A stretch of 64,000 bases of DNA from Tachypleus tridentatus (GCF_004210375.1 NC_134832.1:153757592-153821591), one strand, 5' to 3'. Shown: positions 21,761 to 33,921, counted from the stretch's first letter. Notes: generated by a model not told the origin, from the letters alone. Numbers and translations are program-made.

Positions 21761-24499
21761 TATGGAAAACACAATCGTCGTTGTTTCTTAACAATTAACG
21801 TCAAAGAGACATAGATCTGTAGAAGTCAACGTCTTCATTAAGACGAAAGTATGTGTTATGCGTCCCATAGCAACGTACTGAATGTACTGAAACTCATGCT
21901 CCGTATTGTCGCTCTCTGTGTAATGCCATTCTATCTTGAGCTTTGACGAAGATTAGACAACCACGTTGATTTCAAGTTACAACAGATCATCAGGAATTTA
22001 TTTGATAAACCAAAGGTTTCACAGGTATTTATCCATTAATTTAATTTATCTTTTATTGAAAAGTAAAACATAGCATGCACGTCAAGCTCAATATCTGATG
22101 AAGCCTTTGGGACCAGAAGATTCACAGGTGAAGGGAAACACGTTCTAAAGGCAACATACATGTGAATATACGTAAGCATGTAGAAATAGCAGTTGACCAC
22201 AGTGATAATTTTAGTACTCTGTTTATGGGGAAATTTTTGAGACAAAGTATTGTTGTAAATTGGCTACTACAACTAACTTACACTTTTAAAATAAAAATTC
22301 TGACCAATCAGAATTTTATCAAACTTAGATTAAAATATTTATTTTGCAAGATAAAATTCCTGACACTTCTGGATATCTTGTTTTTAACCAGTCAGTTATG
22401 TATTTCCATTCTATTTGTTTTCTCTAACGTACTAAATCTTTGTTAAAATGGAAGAATAATATAGTGAAATTTTCCTGTTCAGTGTTTTGGAGGATGTTTG
22501 TGACTAGCTCACTGTATAAGACACCAGGGGCTAAACTCGGCTTCACACAGGCAGTGTTCATTGGTGAAAATGTATTGGTAGATGATGTATATAGCATCAA
22601 GGAACTGACTGAGGTCATAAGCATATTAGTTCTGAAATATCCAGTCTGTCACAAGCAAATGTTATCCAACTAATTATCACTGAAACATTGAGCAAGGATC
22701 CTACCAAATTGGCAATACCATCAACTATGGAGCAACTGTTGATATCCAATCTATCCATTACCTAACTGAAAGTAATGGCACTTGAGGCTACATCAATACC
22801 AATTAAACCTATCATCATAAAACTAAAGGAAAGTATTGTTGTGTACCACTGGAAGGTGTTTATGGAGAAACACCAGTGACATCCAATGAGACCACTTCAT
22901 TTCTTAGCCCAAGAAAACTTTCCCAAAGCTAAAGTCTTTGAAAATATCTTTCAAGTGCTGAGGAGCTCTTCTGACATCCGCAGTATAGGTACTCCATTCA
23001 TTACTAACCAACAAGTGCAAGTCGACCACTGCATTGGAGAGCTGTTGTGAGGGCTAAGGTGGTAACAGGATGTAGTTTCTATACAATCTTATGTATATAT
23101 TTCCTTCCTGTTTTTACTTCTGCATTTAGTGTTTTTTGGTGTTGTTTATTTATATTATAATTTGCATTTGTTACTGTAATTATGTTGTAAATGGCCATAT
23201 CATCATTGAATGTTTTCATTTTTTATGTTTTGTGTATATATATGTGTGTGTATATTATAAAGGTTACACTGTATTATTTAAGAAGGGTTTATTTTTCGTT
23301 TTGCAAGTATGCATATTATTTTTTATTTAAGAAGTTGTAATAACAACAACAAAACTAATTAAAATAACCTTTAACAATGATTCAAAAATTAACACTACAC
23401 AACACTTTAACAACCTTATTATGGAGCCTACAAGATACTAATAAAAAGAGTTTCTTTATGAAAATAAGATATTTTGAACCATACACACAAACAACCCTGT
23501 TGTGTATATTACAACTTCTATATTTCTTTTAAATGAATTGTGGTAAAAGCATTTTACAGGGGTGAGAGTATTAGTTCCACTAATCTGAAACTTGTGATAT
23601 TCAAATTTCTTTTAAGGTTTTTAGTGATGGATGGATGGGTTTGGTTTGCCTAAAGTTGTAAGAAAGAGGAGAAGTGTGATATACAGGCATATCATGTATT
23701 TCCCTCTCCCACAGTTTTAATGCAGCAAGTTGGTCAAGGGAGTTAATAAGTTCCCCTTGTTCTGTTTACCCACAAGACTATGTTAGTCAATAAGGTTACT
23801 ATATGTACTTTATCATCTCAAGATTTGTGTATGTAAAACATACTGTATAAAAATTAAGTGTAATCTTTTTCACCAGCAAGTTGAGTGAAATATCAGGAAT
23901 ATAGCATCCTTTGTTTTGAAGTAAAAGTACTAATCAGTCACCAAAGCAGTATCTCTGTTCCAGGAATAATGGAATTGCTGTTTTGATACGTTATTACCAT
24001 GTTTTCTCACTTTCAAACACCTCAACTCGAATTTAAGTAAACATAGCAACAACGTTTGAGAGCTAAGTTAATTGTTTTGATTCAAGTTAATTTGAAATTT
24101 TGATTTGAGAGTTAAGCATACCATGCACCTTTAACTGTTAATTTGTAATAACGTATCTCTCTCTCCAGTAAATGTGCCAAACTTCATAATCTCTTTAAAT
24201 ACTGATTGACGCTTGATTTAAATAAATATTTTTTATCCGAATAAACTGAGTTAAAGTCACCAAAAGTTATGTTTCTGCTCTGCAATACATTTATTAACAA
24301 GCCTTCAATTTTCTTACATTTTCTGTCTGATTATTTGATGAAAATTCAATGAAACTGAGAATTAAAGCCCTCTCAGAACACCCACAAACTATAGATAGTG
24401 CTCACTTTTTGTGTTTAGCAGCGAAAAAAATAGGACAAGGAGACATAAGTTCAAATTTTGAAGTGTAGGGGTTGTCTGCAGTTTGGAGAGTAGTACTTT
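21761..24499. other. Noncoding DNA, possible unidentified remnants
   Basis: 22430-23060 contains several adjacent ORF pieces on the plus strand that could be the remains of one coding sequence, but I recognise no family and stops are frequent. The rest is AT-rich with a short TG/TA stretch near 23233-23255. Confidence 0.3.
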
Positions 24500-24606
24500 T
24501 CAAACACCTTTTGAAATAAACTCCCTTCAAGAGTGGTGGCGGCAGAAAATGTAACTAGGTTTAAGAAAAGATTGGATGAACACATGATTAGTGAAAGATG
24601 GCTATA
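24500..24606 (+). mobile_element. CR1-like LINE, 3' end of ORF2
   Basis: In frame the plus strand reads NKLPSRVVAAENVTRFKKRL and then DEHM, the conserved C-terminal tail of CR1-type ORF2 (WNKLP...V....FK..LD.H). A stop just before NKLP shows decay. Only this tail is recognisable, as expected for a 5'-truncated insertion. Confidence 0.7.
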
Positions 24607-24689
24607 GTTAGGAGTTTGAATAAACATCCTCGATTGGATAATAAGCTTCTTTCTGTCCCTTTAACTTTTTTGTGAAATTATTCGGAAAA

Positions 24690-25010
24690 TGTAGTTAATT
24701 AATAAAGCAAAAACAATAACATAAAGCGTATTTCAAACATTTCCGAAATCTTCAAAATTCCATCATCAGCAATCTAGAGCTGTAAAACAAAAGAAGTGCT
24801 AATTATAAGAAAAATGTGATATAATTTTAATGTAAACAACTTGAATATAAAAACAAGAAAAAATGAAAAATATTTAGCGCAAATGAAACAGTTAAATTAA
24901 AATAGGTGTGAAATAAATAAGAATATATATTATTTAGAGATGGAGGAAGAGTTTTTATGTATAATGTTTCTTTTATTAGAAGTTCGGTGTCGTGCTTGGC
25001 TGTTGAGAAT
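24690..25010 (-). repeat. PLE-associated direct repeat (pLTR-like), left copy
   Basis: Similar over about 300 bp to 29215-29560 in the same orientation, both containing ATCTTCAAAATTCCATC and later GAAATATGTAGC/AAATATTTAGC and TTAGCGATTGAAGAAGAATT-type blocks. The pair flanks the PLE reverse transcriptase remnant. PLEs commonly carry such pseudo-LTRs, so I infer that these are the ends of that element. Confidence 0.5.
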
Positions 25011-25358
25011 ATTTTAAAGTTGGATAGAGACTTTGAATGACCTGCTTCTTATTGTGCTGGTATAGCAGGTAGGTATGTAACTTCTTAATTCAGGTTTTAT
25101 AAATATGCGCATATGTTCAAGTTAACATACGTTAAGATGACGTTTGCCTTCATCAACTTAGGAAGTCCTATGTACTTTGTAAGTGTATTAGTAAACAAGA
25201 TGTGGATAAGGGCAGTCGGCACATGATCGTTATTGTGGAAAAAACAAATTTAACCTGAAATTAGATCTAAATTTGAGGATAGTAAGAATTACAAACATTT
25301 TCAACTGTTTCGTGATAAAGGAACTCTGTCTTCCAAGATGTGATAAATAGTTGCAGAA

Positions 25359-25476
25359 GTTTCCCAGTAGCACAACGGTTTGCCTGTGGATTTATAATGT
25401 TAGAAACCGGGTTTCGATATCTATGGTGGACAGAGCACAGATAGACTTTGTGCTTAACTTCAAGCAAATAAACAAG
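25359..25476 (+). repeat. Second tRNA-derived SINE family
   Basis: CAGTAGCACAACGGTTTGCC (A-box-like), then GAAACCGGGTTTCGATATC (B-box-like) and CAGAGCACAGATAG, with a weak AAGCAAATAAACAAG tail. An inverted relative lies at 29022-29140. Confidence 0.7.
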
Positions 25477-26247
25477 TGTATAAAGGAAGTTTGGGTGCAG
25501 TAGGTATCTTAGGTGCCTTGAAAAACACGTTAGTTAAGAATGATTAAGTTCTCTTGTCCAACAAGAGAGCAATCCAGACTGATCCATCGATGATCCAGAT
25601 GCCTGAAACAGTTACAAGTATATTACCATTGACACAACACTTTTCTGTATTTCCGTACTTTCACATTGGGGATCAACTTTTCGTATCTACAGATTTCAAC
25701 CTATCTGATTACGATACGAGTAAAGAAGACTTAACCAGTCTCGAACAATCCTAGTAAAATTAAAAAGTATCGTTAATATTCACAGAAATTTTAACAACTT
25801 TTATTCTCTCCATTCTCATGTTTATAGCAATAGATCCACGTATTATTCAGTGCTCAACCAGTGAAAGGGGGTTTCCATGGGGCACTCCCACTTTCCCCAC
25901 AACAAGTTTCTTGGCATAGAATTTACAAATTCTCGCCAACCTAAATTAATGCCATTTGTTTTGTACCTGCTAAGTCTGGATGTTTCGTACTACGACCTCT
26001 GTGATAAAGGAGGCTTTCACTTTGTGATTCTTGCCTGGGATGTACAGTCTCTATAATTATTTCAGTATCAAATATATTCCCATAATTTTTAACTAAGTAA
26101 TATTTAAGCCAGGAAAATAAAAATTATATACATTTACTTATTTACTTTCAATTTCATAAAATATTTCGCTGGTGAAGTGAAGGAGTAAAAGCATATTCTC
26201 GAACATTCCAGTTGTAAAGGTTCGATGAAGGGAACCTCGCCTTTAAA
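25477..26247. other. Noncoding DNA with a 66-codon ORF of unknown status
   Basis: The ORF at 25554-25754 has no recognisable domain or splice context. The rest has no recognised feature. Confidence 0.3.
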
Positions 26248-26440
26248 TTAAATATCTGCCACGTTTTTTAAGGGACCAGTAAATGTGTTTTTACGATAGA
26301 CGGAAGTTGTAAAACAGTTAAAATAATGATTAATCAGGAAGTCCATAAAATACATAAAGTTATTTGTCTCAGTTTCATAAGTGAAGTGTATAGATGGATG
26401 TTGTGAAGTAAGACAGTCAAGAAACTGTTGGATGTGATAG
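26248..26440 (-). pseudogene. PLE reverse transcriptase, C-terminal segment
   Basis: The minus strand encodes HIQQFLDCLTSQHPSIHFTY, then ETETNN, and SVYRKNTFTG, the blocks that follow the active site in Penelope-like reverse transcriptases (a FL..LN..HP.I.FT.E.E segment, then YRK.TFTG). The segment is in frame with the minisatellite next to it. Confidence 0.75.
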
Positions 26441-28164
26441 AAAGTACCACAAGACACCTTATGTAGATAATAAATCTGACACGTAAAGAAAGTACCACAA
26501 TACACCTTCTGTAGATAATAAATCTGACACTTAAAGAAAGTACCACAAGACACCTTCTGTAGATAATAAATCTGACACTTAAAGAAAGTACCACAAGACA
26601 CCTTCTGTAGATAATAAATCTGACACTTAAAGAAAGTACCACAAGACACCTTCTGCAGATAATAAATCTGACACTTAAAGAAAGTACAACAAGACACTTT
26701 CTGTAGATAATAAATCTGACACTTAAAGAAAGTACCACAATACACCTTCTGTAGATAATAAATCTGACACTTAAAGAAAGTGCCACAATACACCTTCTGT
26801 AGATAATAAATCTGACACTTAAAGAAAGTGCCACAATACACCTTCTGTAGATAATAAATCTGACACTTAAAGAAAGTACCACAATACACCTTCTGTAGAT
26901 AATAAATCTGACACTTAAAGAAAGTACCACAAGACACCTTCTGTAGATAATAAATCTGACACTTAAAGAAAGTACCACAATACACCTTCTGTAGATAATA
27001 AATCTGACACTTAAAGAAAGTACCACAAGACACCTTCTGTAGATAATAAATCTGACACTTAAAGAAAGTACCACAAGACACCTTCTGTAGATAAAATTTG
27101 ACACTTAAAGAAAGTACCACAAGACACCTTCTGTAGATAATAAATCTGACACTTAAAGAAAGTACCACAAGACACCTTCTGTAGATAATAAATCTGACAC
27201 TTAAAGAAAGTACAACAAGACACCTTCTGTAGATAATAAATCTGACACTTAAAGAAAGTACCACAAGACACCTTCTGTAGATAATAAATCTGACACTTAA
27301 AGAAAGTACCACAATACACCTTCTGTAGATAATAAATCTGACACTTAAAGAAAGTACCACAATACACCTTCTGTAGATAATAAATCTGACACTTAAAGAA
27401 AGTACCACAAGACACCTTCTGTAGATAATAAATCTGACACTTAAAGAAAGTAACACAAGACACCTTCTGTAGATAATAAATCTGACACTTAAAGAAAGTA
27501 CCACAATACACCTTCTGTAGATAATAAATCTGACACTTAAAGAAAGTACCACAAGACACCTTCTGTAGATAAAATCTGACACTTAAAGAAAGTACCACAA
27601 GACACCTTCTGTAGATAATAAATCTGACACTTAAAGAAAGTACCACAAGACACCTTCTGTAGATAATAAATCTGACACTTAAAGAAAGTACAACAAGACA
27701 CCTTCTGTAGATAATAAATCTGACACTTAAAGAAAGTACCACAAGACACCTTCTGTAGATAATAAATCTGACACTTAAAGAAAGTACCACAATACACTTT
27801 CTGTAGATAATAAATCTGACACTTAAAGAAAGTACCACAAGACACCTTCTGTAGATAATAAATCTGACACTTAAAGAAAGCACAACAAGACACCTTCTGT
27901 AGATAATAAATCTGACACGTAAAGAAAGTACCACAAGACACCTTCTGTAGATTATAAATCTGACACTTAAAGAAAGTACCACAATACACCTTCTGTAGAT
28001 AATAAATCTGACACTTAAAGAAAGCACCACAATACACCTTCTGTAGATAATAAATCTGACACTTAAAGAAAGTACCACAAGACACCTTCTGTAGATAATA
28101 AATCTAACACTTAAAGATAGTACCACAATACACCTTCTGTAGATAATAAATTTGACACTTAAAG
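26441..28164. repeat. 48-bp minisatellite replacing the PLE catalytic motif (about 36 units)
   Basis: About 36 units of 48 bp with core AGACACCTTCTGTAGATAAT. On the minus strand the unit contains TACAGAAGGTGTCTTGTGGT, which aligns with the codons for YRRYVDDTF, the catalytic block of PLE reverse transcriptase, with small changes that abolish the Asp pair. Normal RT sequence continues at both ends of the array (26248-26440 and 28165-28447). Because 48 is a multiple of three, ORFs of up to 444 residues run through it. They are not proteins of interest. Confidence 0.9.
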
Positions 28165-28640
28165 GACAGTTGTCAATCCAGTTCTTTTATCGGTGACAGA
28201 GAAAACTGTTGGCAAGCGTTGGGCCAGGGTAGAAGCACAAAGCAACAATATCTATCTGCTCATATAGAGTATAGTTAAAGATGAGAAGATAGTCTTCAGT
28301 AGAGAGTTCAAGCATATATTTGAAATCAGATTGCCAAAGTCCATTAACAATAATGTTTTTAGTAAAGAGTTTAGACAGTTCAATATCAATGGCTTCGTTC
28401 AGAGGAGTGTTAGTAAAAACAGAAGTAAGATCGAAGTTAGCCATCACGTGATTTAAGAGGGCTAACTAGTTTAAGACGAGTAGAAGGAATTTAGCTAAGT
28501 CGCAACTGCGAGTACCCAAAGTAGAAACCATATGTCGGAGTAGGATGTCTGGTTTGTGAAATTTCGAAAGGCCATGTAATATTTTACGTTGGAAGCCTGT
28601 AGAATATAAATTGTTGTAAATACAATTAGAGATAATATTT
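28165..28640 (-). pseudogene. PLE reverse transcriptase, palm segment
   Basis: 28187-28447 on the minus strand encodes ANFDLTSVFTNTPLNEAIDI (first catalytic Asp, D in FD-TS-FTN-PL) and later a GPTLANSFLCHR block (motif B region, normally SPLGPTLAN.FLC). Just upstream, 28440-28570, a KFHKPDILLR...VST-like RT block is readable with breaks. The order of blocks is that of a Penelope-like RT. The upstream limit is uncertain. Confidence 0.75.
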
Positions 28641-29021
28641 GTTTTACTTGTTTATGCTATTAGAAAGTTTCTTTAACTTGACATTTTGTGTGTCTTTGTG
28701 TCTAGCAGTTTTCTTCTCATTATTTTTATTAATGAGATCCAAAAGAAGGTTGAAGTCCAACAATAATTTGGAGTTGAAGAGTGCAGTTAGAGATGAATTC
28801 AGTTTAGACAAGATATTATGTCTATGTAGATGTTTCTACCTAAGATTTCATCAAGTAAGCTCTTTTAACAACTACGGTATACTATTGAGTTTGAAGGTTT
28901 CTCTTAGTAAGTGTGAACTGAGGAAACTTATTTCACAGTTGATGATTGAGTTTTGAATTACTTCAAAAACTAGGTGTCAAGATTAACTTTTTTATTTTAG
29001 ATCAATTTTTCAATAGCTCTG
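28641..29021. other. Probable 5' part of the PLE, not resolvable
   Basis: Lies between RT palm and the inverted SINE. The plus-strand ORF 28639-28956 shows no known motif, and the minus strand is Lys/Asn-rich but not assignable. Confidence 0.3.
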
Positions 29022-29140
29022 CTTGTTGTTGTGTTTCAATAAGCATAAAGCTAAACAAAAGGGTATCTGTGCTCTGCCTACCACGAGTATCGAAACCCGA
29101 TTATCTAGCAGTATTAGTCCACTGACATGTTACTATGGGA
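29022..29140 (-). repeat. Second tRNA-derived SINE family, inverted copy
   Basis: Contains GAGTATCGAAACCCGATT, the complement of the B-box-like sequence at 25359-25476, and CTATCTGTGCTCTGCC-like sequence in the matching order. Confidence 0.65.
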
Positions 29141-29214
29141 TCAATAGTGATGCAGCTGTTAAGACAATCATTTCCGTATCTTTGTAGAAGTATACTAATC
29201 ACCTTTTCACTTTT

Positions 29215-29560
29215 CGGAAAAATTATTTTACCATAACAGGAACTTGATAATATGAAGCATTTATTAAACGTTTCAGTATCTTCAAAATTCCATCCTCAAT
29301 AATTTAAATTAAGATACAAAACAAATAAAATAGTAATTACAATAGAAGTATATTATAATTTGTAAAACATAACTAAACAACTTTGGAATTTAAAAGTAGA
29401 ACAAGAGAAAATGGGAAATATGTAGCACAAATGAAATTTTAGATTATAAAAGACTTAAATCAAATGAAAAATGTGTATTGTTTAGCGATTGAAGAAGAAT
29501 TTTTGTGTATAACGCCTAAATTATCCTAGGTTGCTGAAGATGAAATTTTGAATATTCCAA
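29215..29560 (-). repeat. PLE-associated direct repeat (pLTR-like), right copy
   Basis: Partner of 24690-25010 in the same orientation, diverged. The pair encloses the PLE remnant. Confidence 0.5.
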
Positions 29561-29579
29561 AACATTTAATAAATGTTTC

Positions 29580-30350
29580 ATACGATTGTGTTTTACGTTG
29601 TTATCAATTTCGATGTTTAATCGTCAGTACTTTTTATGACGACATCTAACGGCCAAGCATCAATATATTTAAAAAACATTATTTTGTGACATCGTATCAG
29701 TAACAAGTGATAGTCATATTGTACTTGAGAAAGTTGTTTATCGTACTATGCAACGTAAACTTCAGAAATGCTTTTATAAATATTATTAGAGTAATAATTA
29801 TTCTTAATATGAGTAAACAGTTAGTAGTACTACTTAACATTTTTCGTTAGAGTACAGCAGTTGATAAAAAGTGTAGCTGCAAGTTGTAGCGTTGCATAAT
29901 AACTTTGACTTAAAAGGTTTTTTCGTGCTTCATTATTGAGTTTCCATTATCGTAATATTTTACAAGTAGAGGTAAGGACGTTTTTGTATACATAGGTATT
30001 TTTAGTTGACTGATGTGAGACTAAATTATAGTTGCAGTTTATATACTTTTCACAATATTGTAACTGTCGTTACAAGTGAACATAGCGTAGCTTATTACTA
30101 GTATTATTAATATTCTTAGTATTAGGGTTAAGCACAGTTATAACAAACATAAAACTGTTTCTGTTTCTCAAAGAAATTTAATTACGTGCGCTATGATTTG
30201 TGATTGGTGTCCATTTGAAACTTAATTCAAAATAAAGAGTAACTGCTATAAACTAGTTTTTAGATAAGGTCTTTAGTTACATTATGATCTGTTTAGTTAG
30301 GCTTATTTGATTTGTGAAGCAAAGTCGACACAAGAGCAAGACGTAACTGT
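29580..30350 (+). promoter_or_regulatory. CpG-retaining stretch, candidate promoter and 5' exon (speculative)
   Basis: CpGs are again denser than in neighbouring DNA (GACGACATCTAACGGCC, GTAGCGTTGC, TTACGTGCGC, AGTCGACAC). A strong donor-like sequence TAGAG|GTAAGG falls at 29971/29972. As the SLU7 start codon appears to sit shortly after a splice acceptor, an untranslated first exon upstream is expected. This is one place it could be. No direct evidence. Confidence 0.2.
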
Positions 30351-31381
30351 GAAAGAGTAAAACTTAAAAATCAAATGTTGTGATAACGAAACAAAACTAA
30401 AAAAATACCATATTAACTACTAACTCTATATTATAACTTGATTTAAGACAATATATTTTCATATGAAGGACGTTTATATTATATTTGTAGATTAAAATTT
30501 AAGTTTTCATACAGGCACTCCACCATTTCGAATCCAGTTTTATGCTACATCTATGTTAGCAACATTTGTAATTACAATACAGAGAATGGTAAATACTAAA
30601 ACGTGTGATTAAACTATTGTATATTTAGGGTGTACACTTTTTGTTTAGTTATTGAATGCCCTGAGTTTGTTCGAAGTTGTACCACAACAAGATGTCACAT
30701 ATTTTATTAATAACCTCTAGTAGCAGTAAAAGGATATATTATTTGATTACTTGCATAATAAAATGTAAAGAGTTTAATGGGATAATTTTATAAAGATAAT
30801 TACTTGTCAAGTGACAGAATTATGTTAACATTTTTTGTATCACACCAGGGAGTGTTTCAGTCAATACCTTTTAATACTAGAAAAAGTGTATTTGATTTGT
30901 CATACATTTATATTGTAAAAGTTTCTGATAACATGAATCACAACAAAAAATAAATAAGCCCTCAAATAAATGTTAAAACTTACTCAGAGATTGCTGTATA
31001 AAAACTGGTGAACTGATATATTTTGGTATAACTGCACACAGAAATTAATCATGAATAAAGTTTTCTTGTTTAGTAAAAACTTAGATTATTTATAACATGT
31101 AGAAACATAGTTTTACATTTAAAAGATTTGTAGCAAAAATGAAATAGGTATATGGTGATTAAATAAGTTTTTTGCTTCATTAAGCACTTCATAAATGTTT
31201 CATTGTTTTGTGATTTAAAGTTTTCTTTTTTGCATTAACTGTGCTGGAAAAATGTGTTTTTTTTATATTCAGACTGCATACACATATGCACATGCATTAT
31301 ATGCAAATAATTTAAAAAAAATTAATTAATTTTTTATATATTTGTTTTCATAACATTGTCATAAACAATGAGAATAATATA
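30351..31381. other. Noncoding AT-rich DNA
   Basis: No gene or repeat recognised. Confidence 0.5.
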
Positions 31382-32142
31382 TACAATGTGGGATAAATAA
31401 ATAGAACCAGTTATAACAATACAAATCATATGCAGAACATGGGAAAAATAAATAGAACCCGTTTCTAACAATAAGTATTGCATAGAGAACATGGGATGAA
31501 TAAACAGAATCTATTTAGCAGGGAGAATTATATATATAACATTGGATAAATAAACAGAATCTAATTAGCAGGAAGAATCATGTACATAACATTGGATAAA
31601 TAAACAGAATCTAATTAGCAGGAAGAATCATGTACATAACATTGGATAAATAAACAGAATCTAATTAGCAGGAAGAATCATGTACATAATATTGGATAAA
31701 TAAACAGAATCTATTTAGCAGGAAGAATCATGTACATAACATTGGATAAATAAACAGAATCTATTTAGCAGGAAGAATCATATACATAACATTGGATAAA
31801 TAAACAGAATCTATTTAGCAGGAAGAATCATATACATAACATTGGATAAATAAACAGAATCTATTTAGCAGGAAGAATCATGTACATAACATTGGATAAA
31901 TAAACAGAATCTATTTAGCAGGAAGAATCATGTACATAACATTGGATAAATAAACAGAATCTATTTAGCAGGAAGAATCATGTACATAACATTGGATGAA
32001 ACAGCTCTAAGAATAAGAACCATACACAGAACATGGGAAAAATAAACAGAACCAGCTCTAAGAACAAGAACCATATACAGAACATGGGAAAAATAAATAC
32101 AACTAGCTGTAATGATAACATGGGATACATAAATAGAACCAG
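31382..32142. repeat. 51-bp minisatellite, left part (with 50-bp variant units)
   Basis: Units with AACATGGGATAAATAAACAGAA and their diverged relatives ACATTGGATAAATAAACAG...AGCAGGAAGAATCATGTACAT, about 15 in all. It is the same family as 34381-36125, from which it is separated by a PLE. Confidence 0.9.
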
Positions 32143-32392
32143 TGATGTTGAGAAAACCCACTTGTAGAGAAATATATATGCAAAAATGGCTTGTTTTGGT
32201 TGAGAAAATATTTTACGTAGAAGAGTGAACAACGTTTCGACCTTCTTCAGTCATCGTCAGGTTCACAAAGAAAGAAAGAGGTAACTGACCGGAAACTGAC
32301 CACATGTTTGGAAGGGGTTGTGCAACTGAGTGTTGGATTGTAGAGGGTGGTGTTAGATGTTTGAATATATAATTTTATATTATTTATTATAT

Positions 32393-33283
32393 TTAATATA
32401 GGTATAAAGGTGTTCCTTTATATTGGTTTGTTGTGGGTTTAAGTTGTTGTATACGTAAGGCTTCTTTAATTTTGCATTTGTTTATGTTTGTTTCTTTATT
32501 TAGTATTTGAGTGTTTTTTATGGTTATGTTGTGTTTATTTGACTTACAATGTTCGAAAATGTGTGAAGGTGACTTTTTATGTTCTTTGAATCTGGTTTCC
32601 ATTTTTCTACTTCTTTCTCCAATATAGAAGTCGTGGCAGTTATCACATTTTATTTTATAAATAATGTTGGTTTGGCGTTTGTCAGTGTAGTTTTTCCATA
32701 GTATAGACCTCAGTTTTGTGCCTGGTTTTTGAATAAATTTGGTATTAACTGGAATGTCATATTTTGTTACTAGTTTTTGCCAAATGTTGGCTATTTGTCT
32801 GCTTATGTCGGGAATATATGGTATGCAGCAGTATATGGTTTCGTGATTTTTTGATTCGTGAGATATATTTACTTTAGTTGGTTGATTTTGCTTTCTGTCT
32901 AGGTGTGTGCGTATAATGTTTTCTACGGTTTGTGGAGGAAACTTATTGATGTTGATGAAGTATTGTTTTATTTTGTCTAATTCATCGTTAATTTTATCTA
33001 GTGAGCATAGTTTTATGGCTGTGTTTATTTGGTTTCTTAGTATGTTGAGTTTTTGTTTTGTTTCATGTGCTGAGTCCCAAGGAATGTATAGTCCAGTATG
33101 GGTTATTTTTTGGTGGATTTCTGTTTTGAATTGCGTGTTGGTTCTTGTAACTTGTAATTTTGAGGTTAAGAAATTATATTTGATTGCTTTCTTCCTGTTC
33201 ACATGTGAAGTTAATGTTGGGATGTATAGAGTTAATGTGATTGAAAAAATTAAGTGTGTGTTCTGTAAATCTGAATCCTGCAT
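32393..33283 (-). pseudogene. PLE C-terminal ORF with GIY-YIG endonuclease domain
   Basis: An uninterrupted run of 296 codons. The first 30 residues in this frame are an out-of-frame extension. From SHVNRKKAIKYNFLTSKL onward it is the linker of PLE proteins. The GIY-YIG domain spans about residues 206-285: NIIYKIKCDNC, HDFYIGERSRKMETRFKEHK, then a HIFEHCKSNKHNI block and a C-terminal NKCKIKEALRIQQLKP. Tyr (in YKI), the YIG Tyr, the Arg in RSRKMETRF and the downstream Glu (KEAL) are all present. In PLEs this nuclease nicks target DNA for reverse transcription. With RT broken upstream the protein is unlikely to be made. Confidence 0.85.
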
Positions 33284-33921
33284 ACATGTAATCTACATAT
33301 CTGTACCAGTATAGTGGTGGATGTAATGCTGTGTTTATTGCTTAGGCCATTTGTTTGTATATAGTTGTGGTTGTTGAACATGAAGTTTGTCTTTATCGTG
33401 GTGAATTCTATGAGGGTTGCTAATTGGTTGCTGGGAATGTCTATAGTTGGGTTAGGGTCTCGGATATAGAGTTCTAAGGCTATCTTGCAGGCTTCAGTGG
33501 TTGGAACTTCTGTAAAGAGGGATATAACATCAAAACTGGCCATGAAGGCTTTATGATTAAGTTGATTTAGATTAGACTTGAAATTAAAAGAGTCTTTGAA
33601 TGAGCTGTCTGATGTTACATATTTGGAGAATGCCCATGCTATGTATTTACCAAGATTGTAATTAAACCATTCATATGTGGACATTATTGGTCGTAATAGA
33701 CAATCTGGTTTATGAGGTTTGGGAATACTGTATATTTGTGGTGTGCATGAGTCGGTTTTACGTAGGTAGGAATAAAGTGTTTGTGAAATTGTGTTGGCTT
33801 TTTTCATATTTAGTAGTAATTTGTTTAGTTGCATCTCGTGTGTCTTTGTTGGATTTGTGTGTATTGGTTTAAAGTTGTTCGTGTCTGATAGGATGTTATT
33901 CATTTTTTTGGATGTATTCAT
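33190..33921 (-). pseudogene. PLE reverse transcriptase, internally deleted
   Basis: The open part (33250-33921) shows PQIYSIPKPHKPDCLLRPIM (RT finger block) and AFMASFDVISLFTEVPTTEA (palm, first catalytic Asp), then FNNHNYIQTNGL. Directly after NGL the motif B segment (normally about 50 residues with SP.L...) is absent and the frame shifts. The active-site block follows in another frame as YWYRYVDYMYAG, so the second Asp of YVDD is Tyr. Then comes a HINSIHPNINFTCEQEE block (about 33190-33250). The deletion and the D-to-Y change mean no polymerase activity. Confidence 0.8.

Noticed and set aside
22430-23060. Possible decayed gene on the plus strand
   Set aside because: Several ORF pieces in a row but no family recognised, many stops, no splice pattern. 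Kept only as a note in the spacer entry.
25554-25754. 66-codon plus-strand ORF
   Set aside because: No domain, no credible splice sites and no relation to neighbours.
26248-28126. Long minus-strand ORFs (444, 355, 256 and 182 codons)
   Set aside because: They are periodic 16-residue translations of the 48-bp minisatellite in several frames, so no protein is implied beyond the PLE fragments at the edges.
32907-33314. 135-codon plus-strand ORF
   Set aside because: Antisense shadow of the PLE linker.
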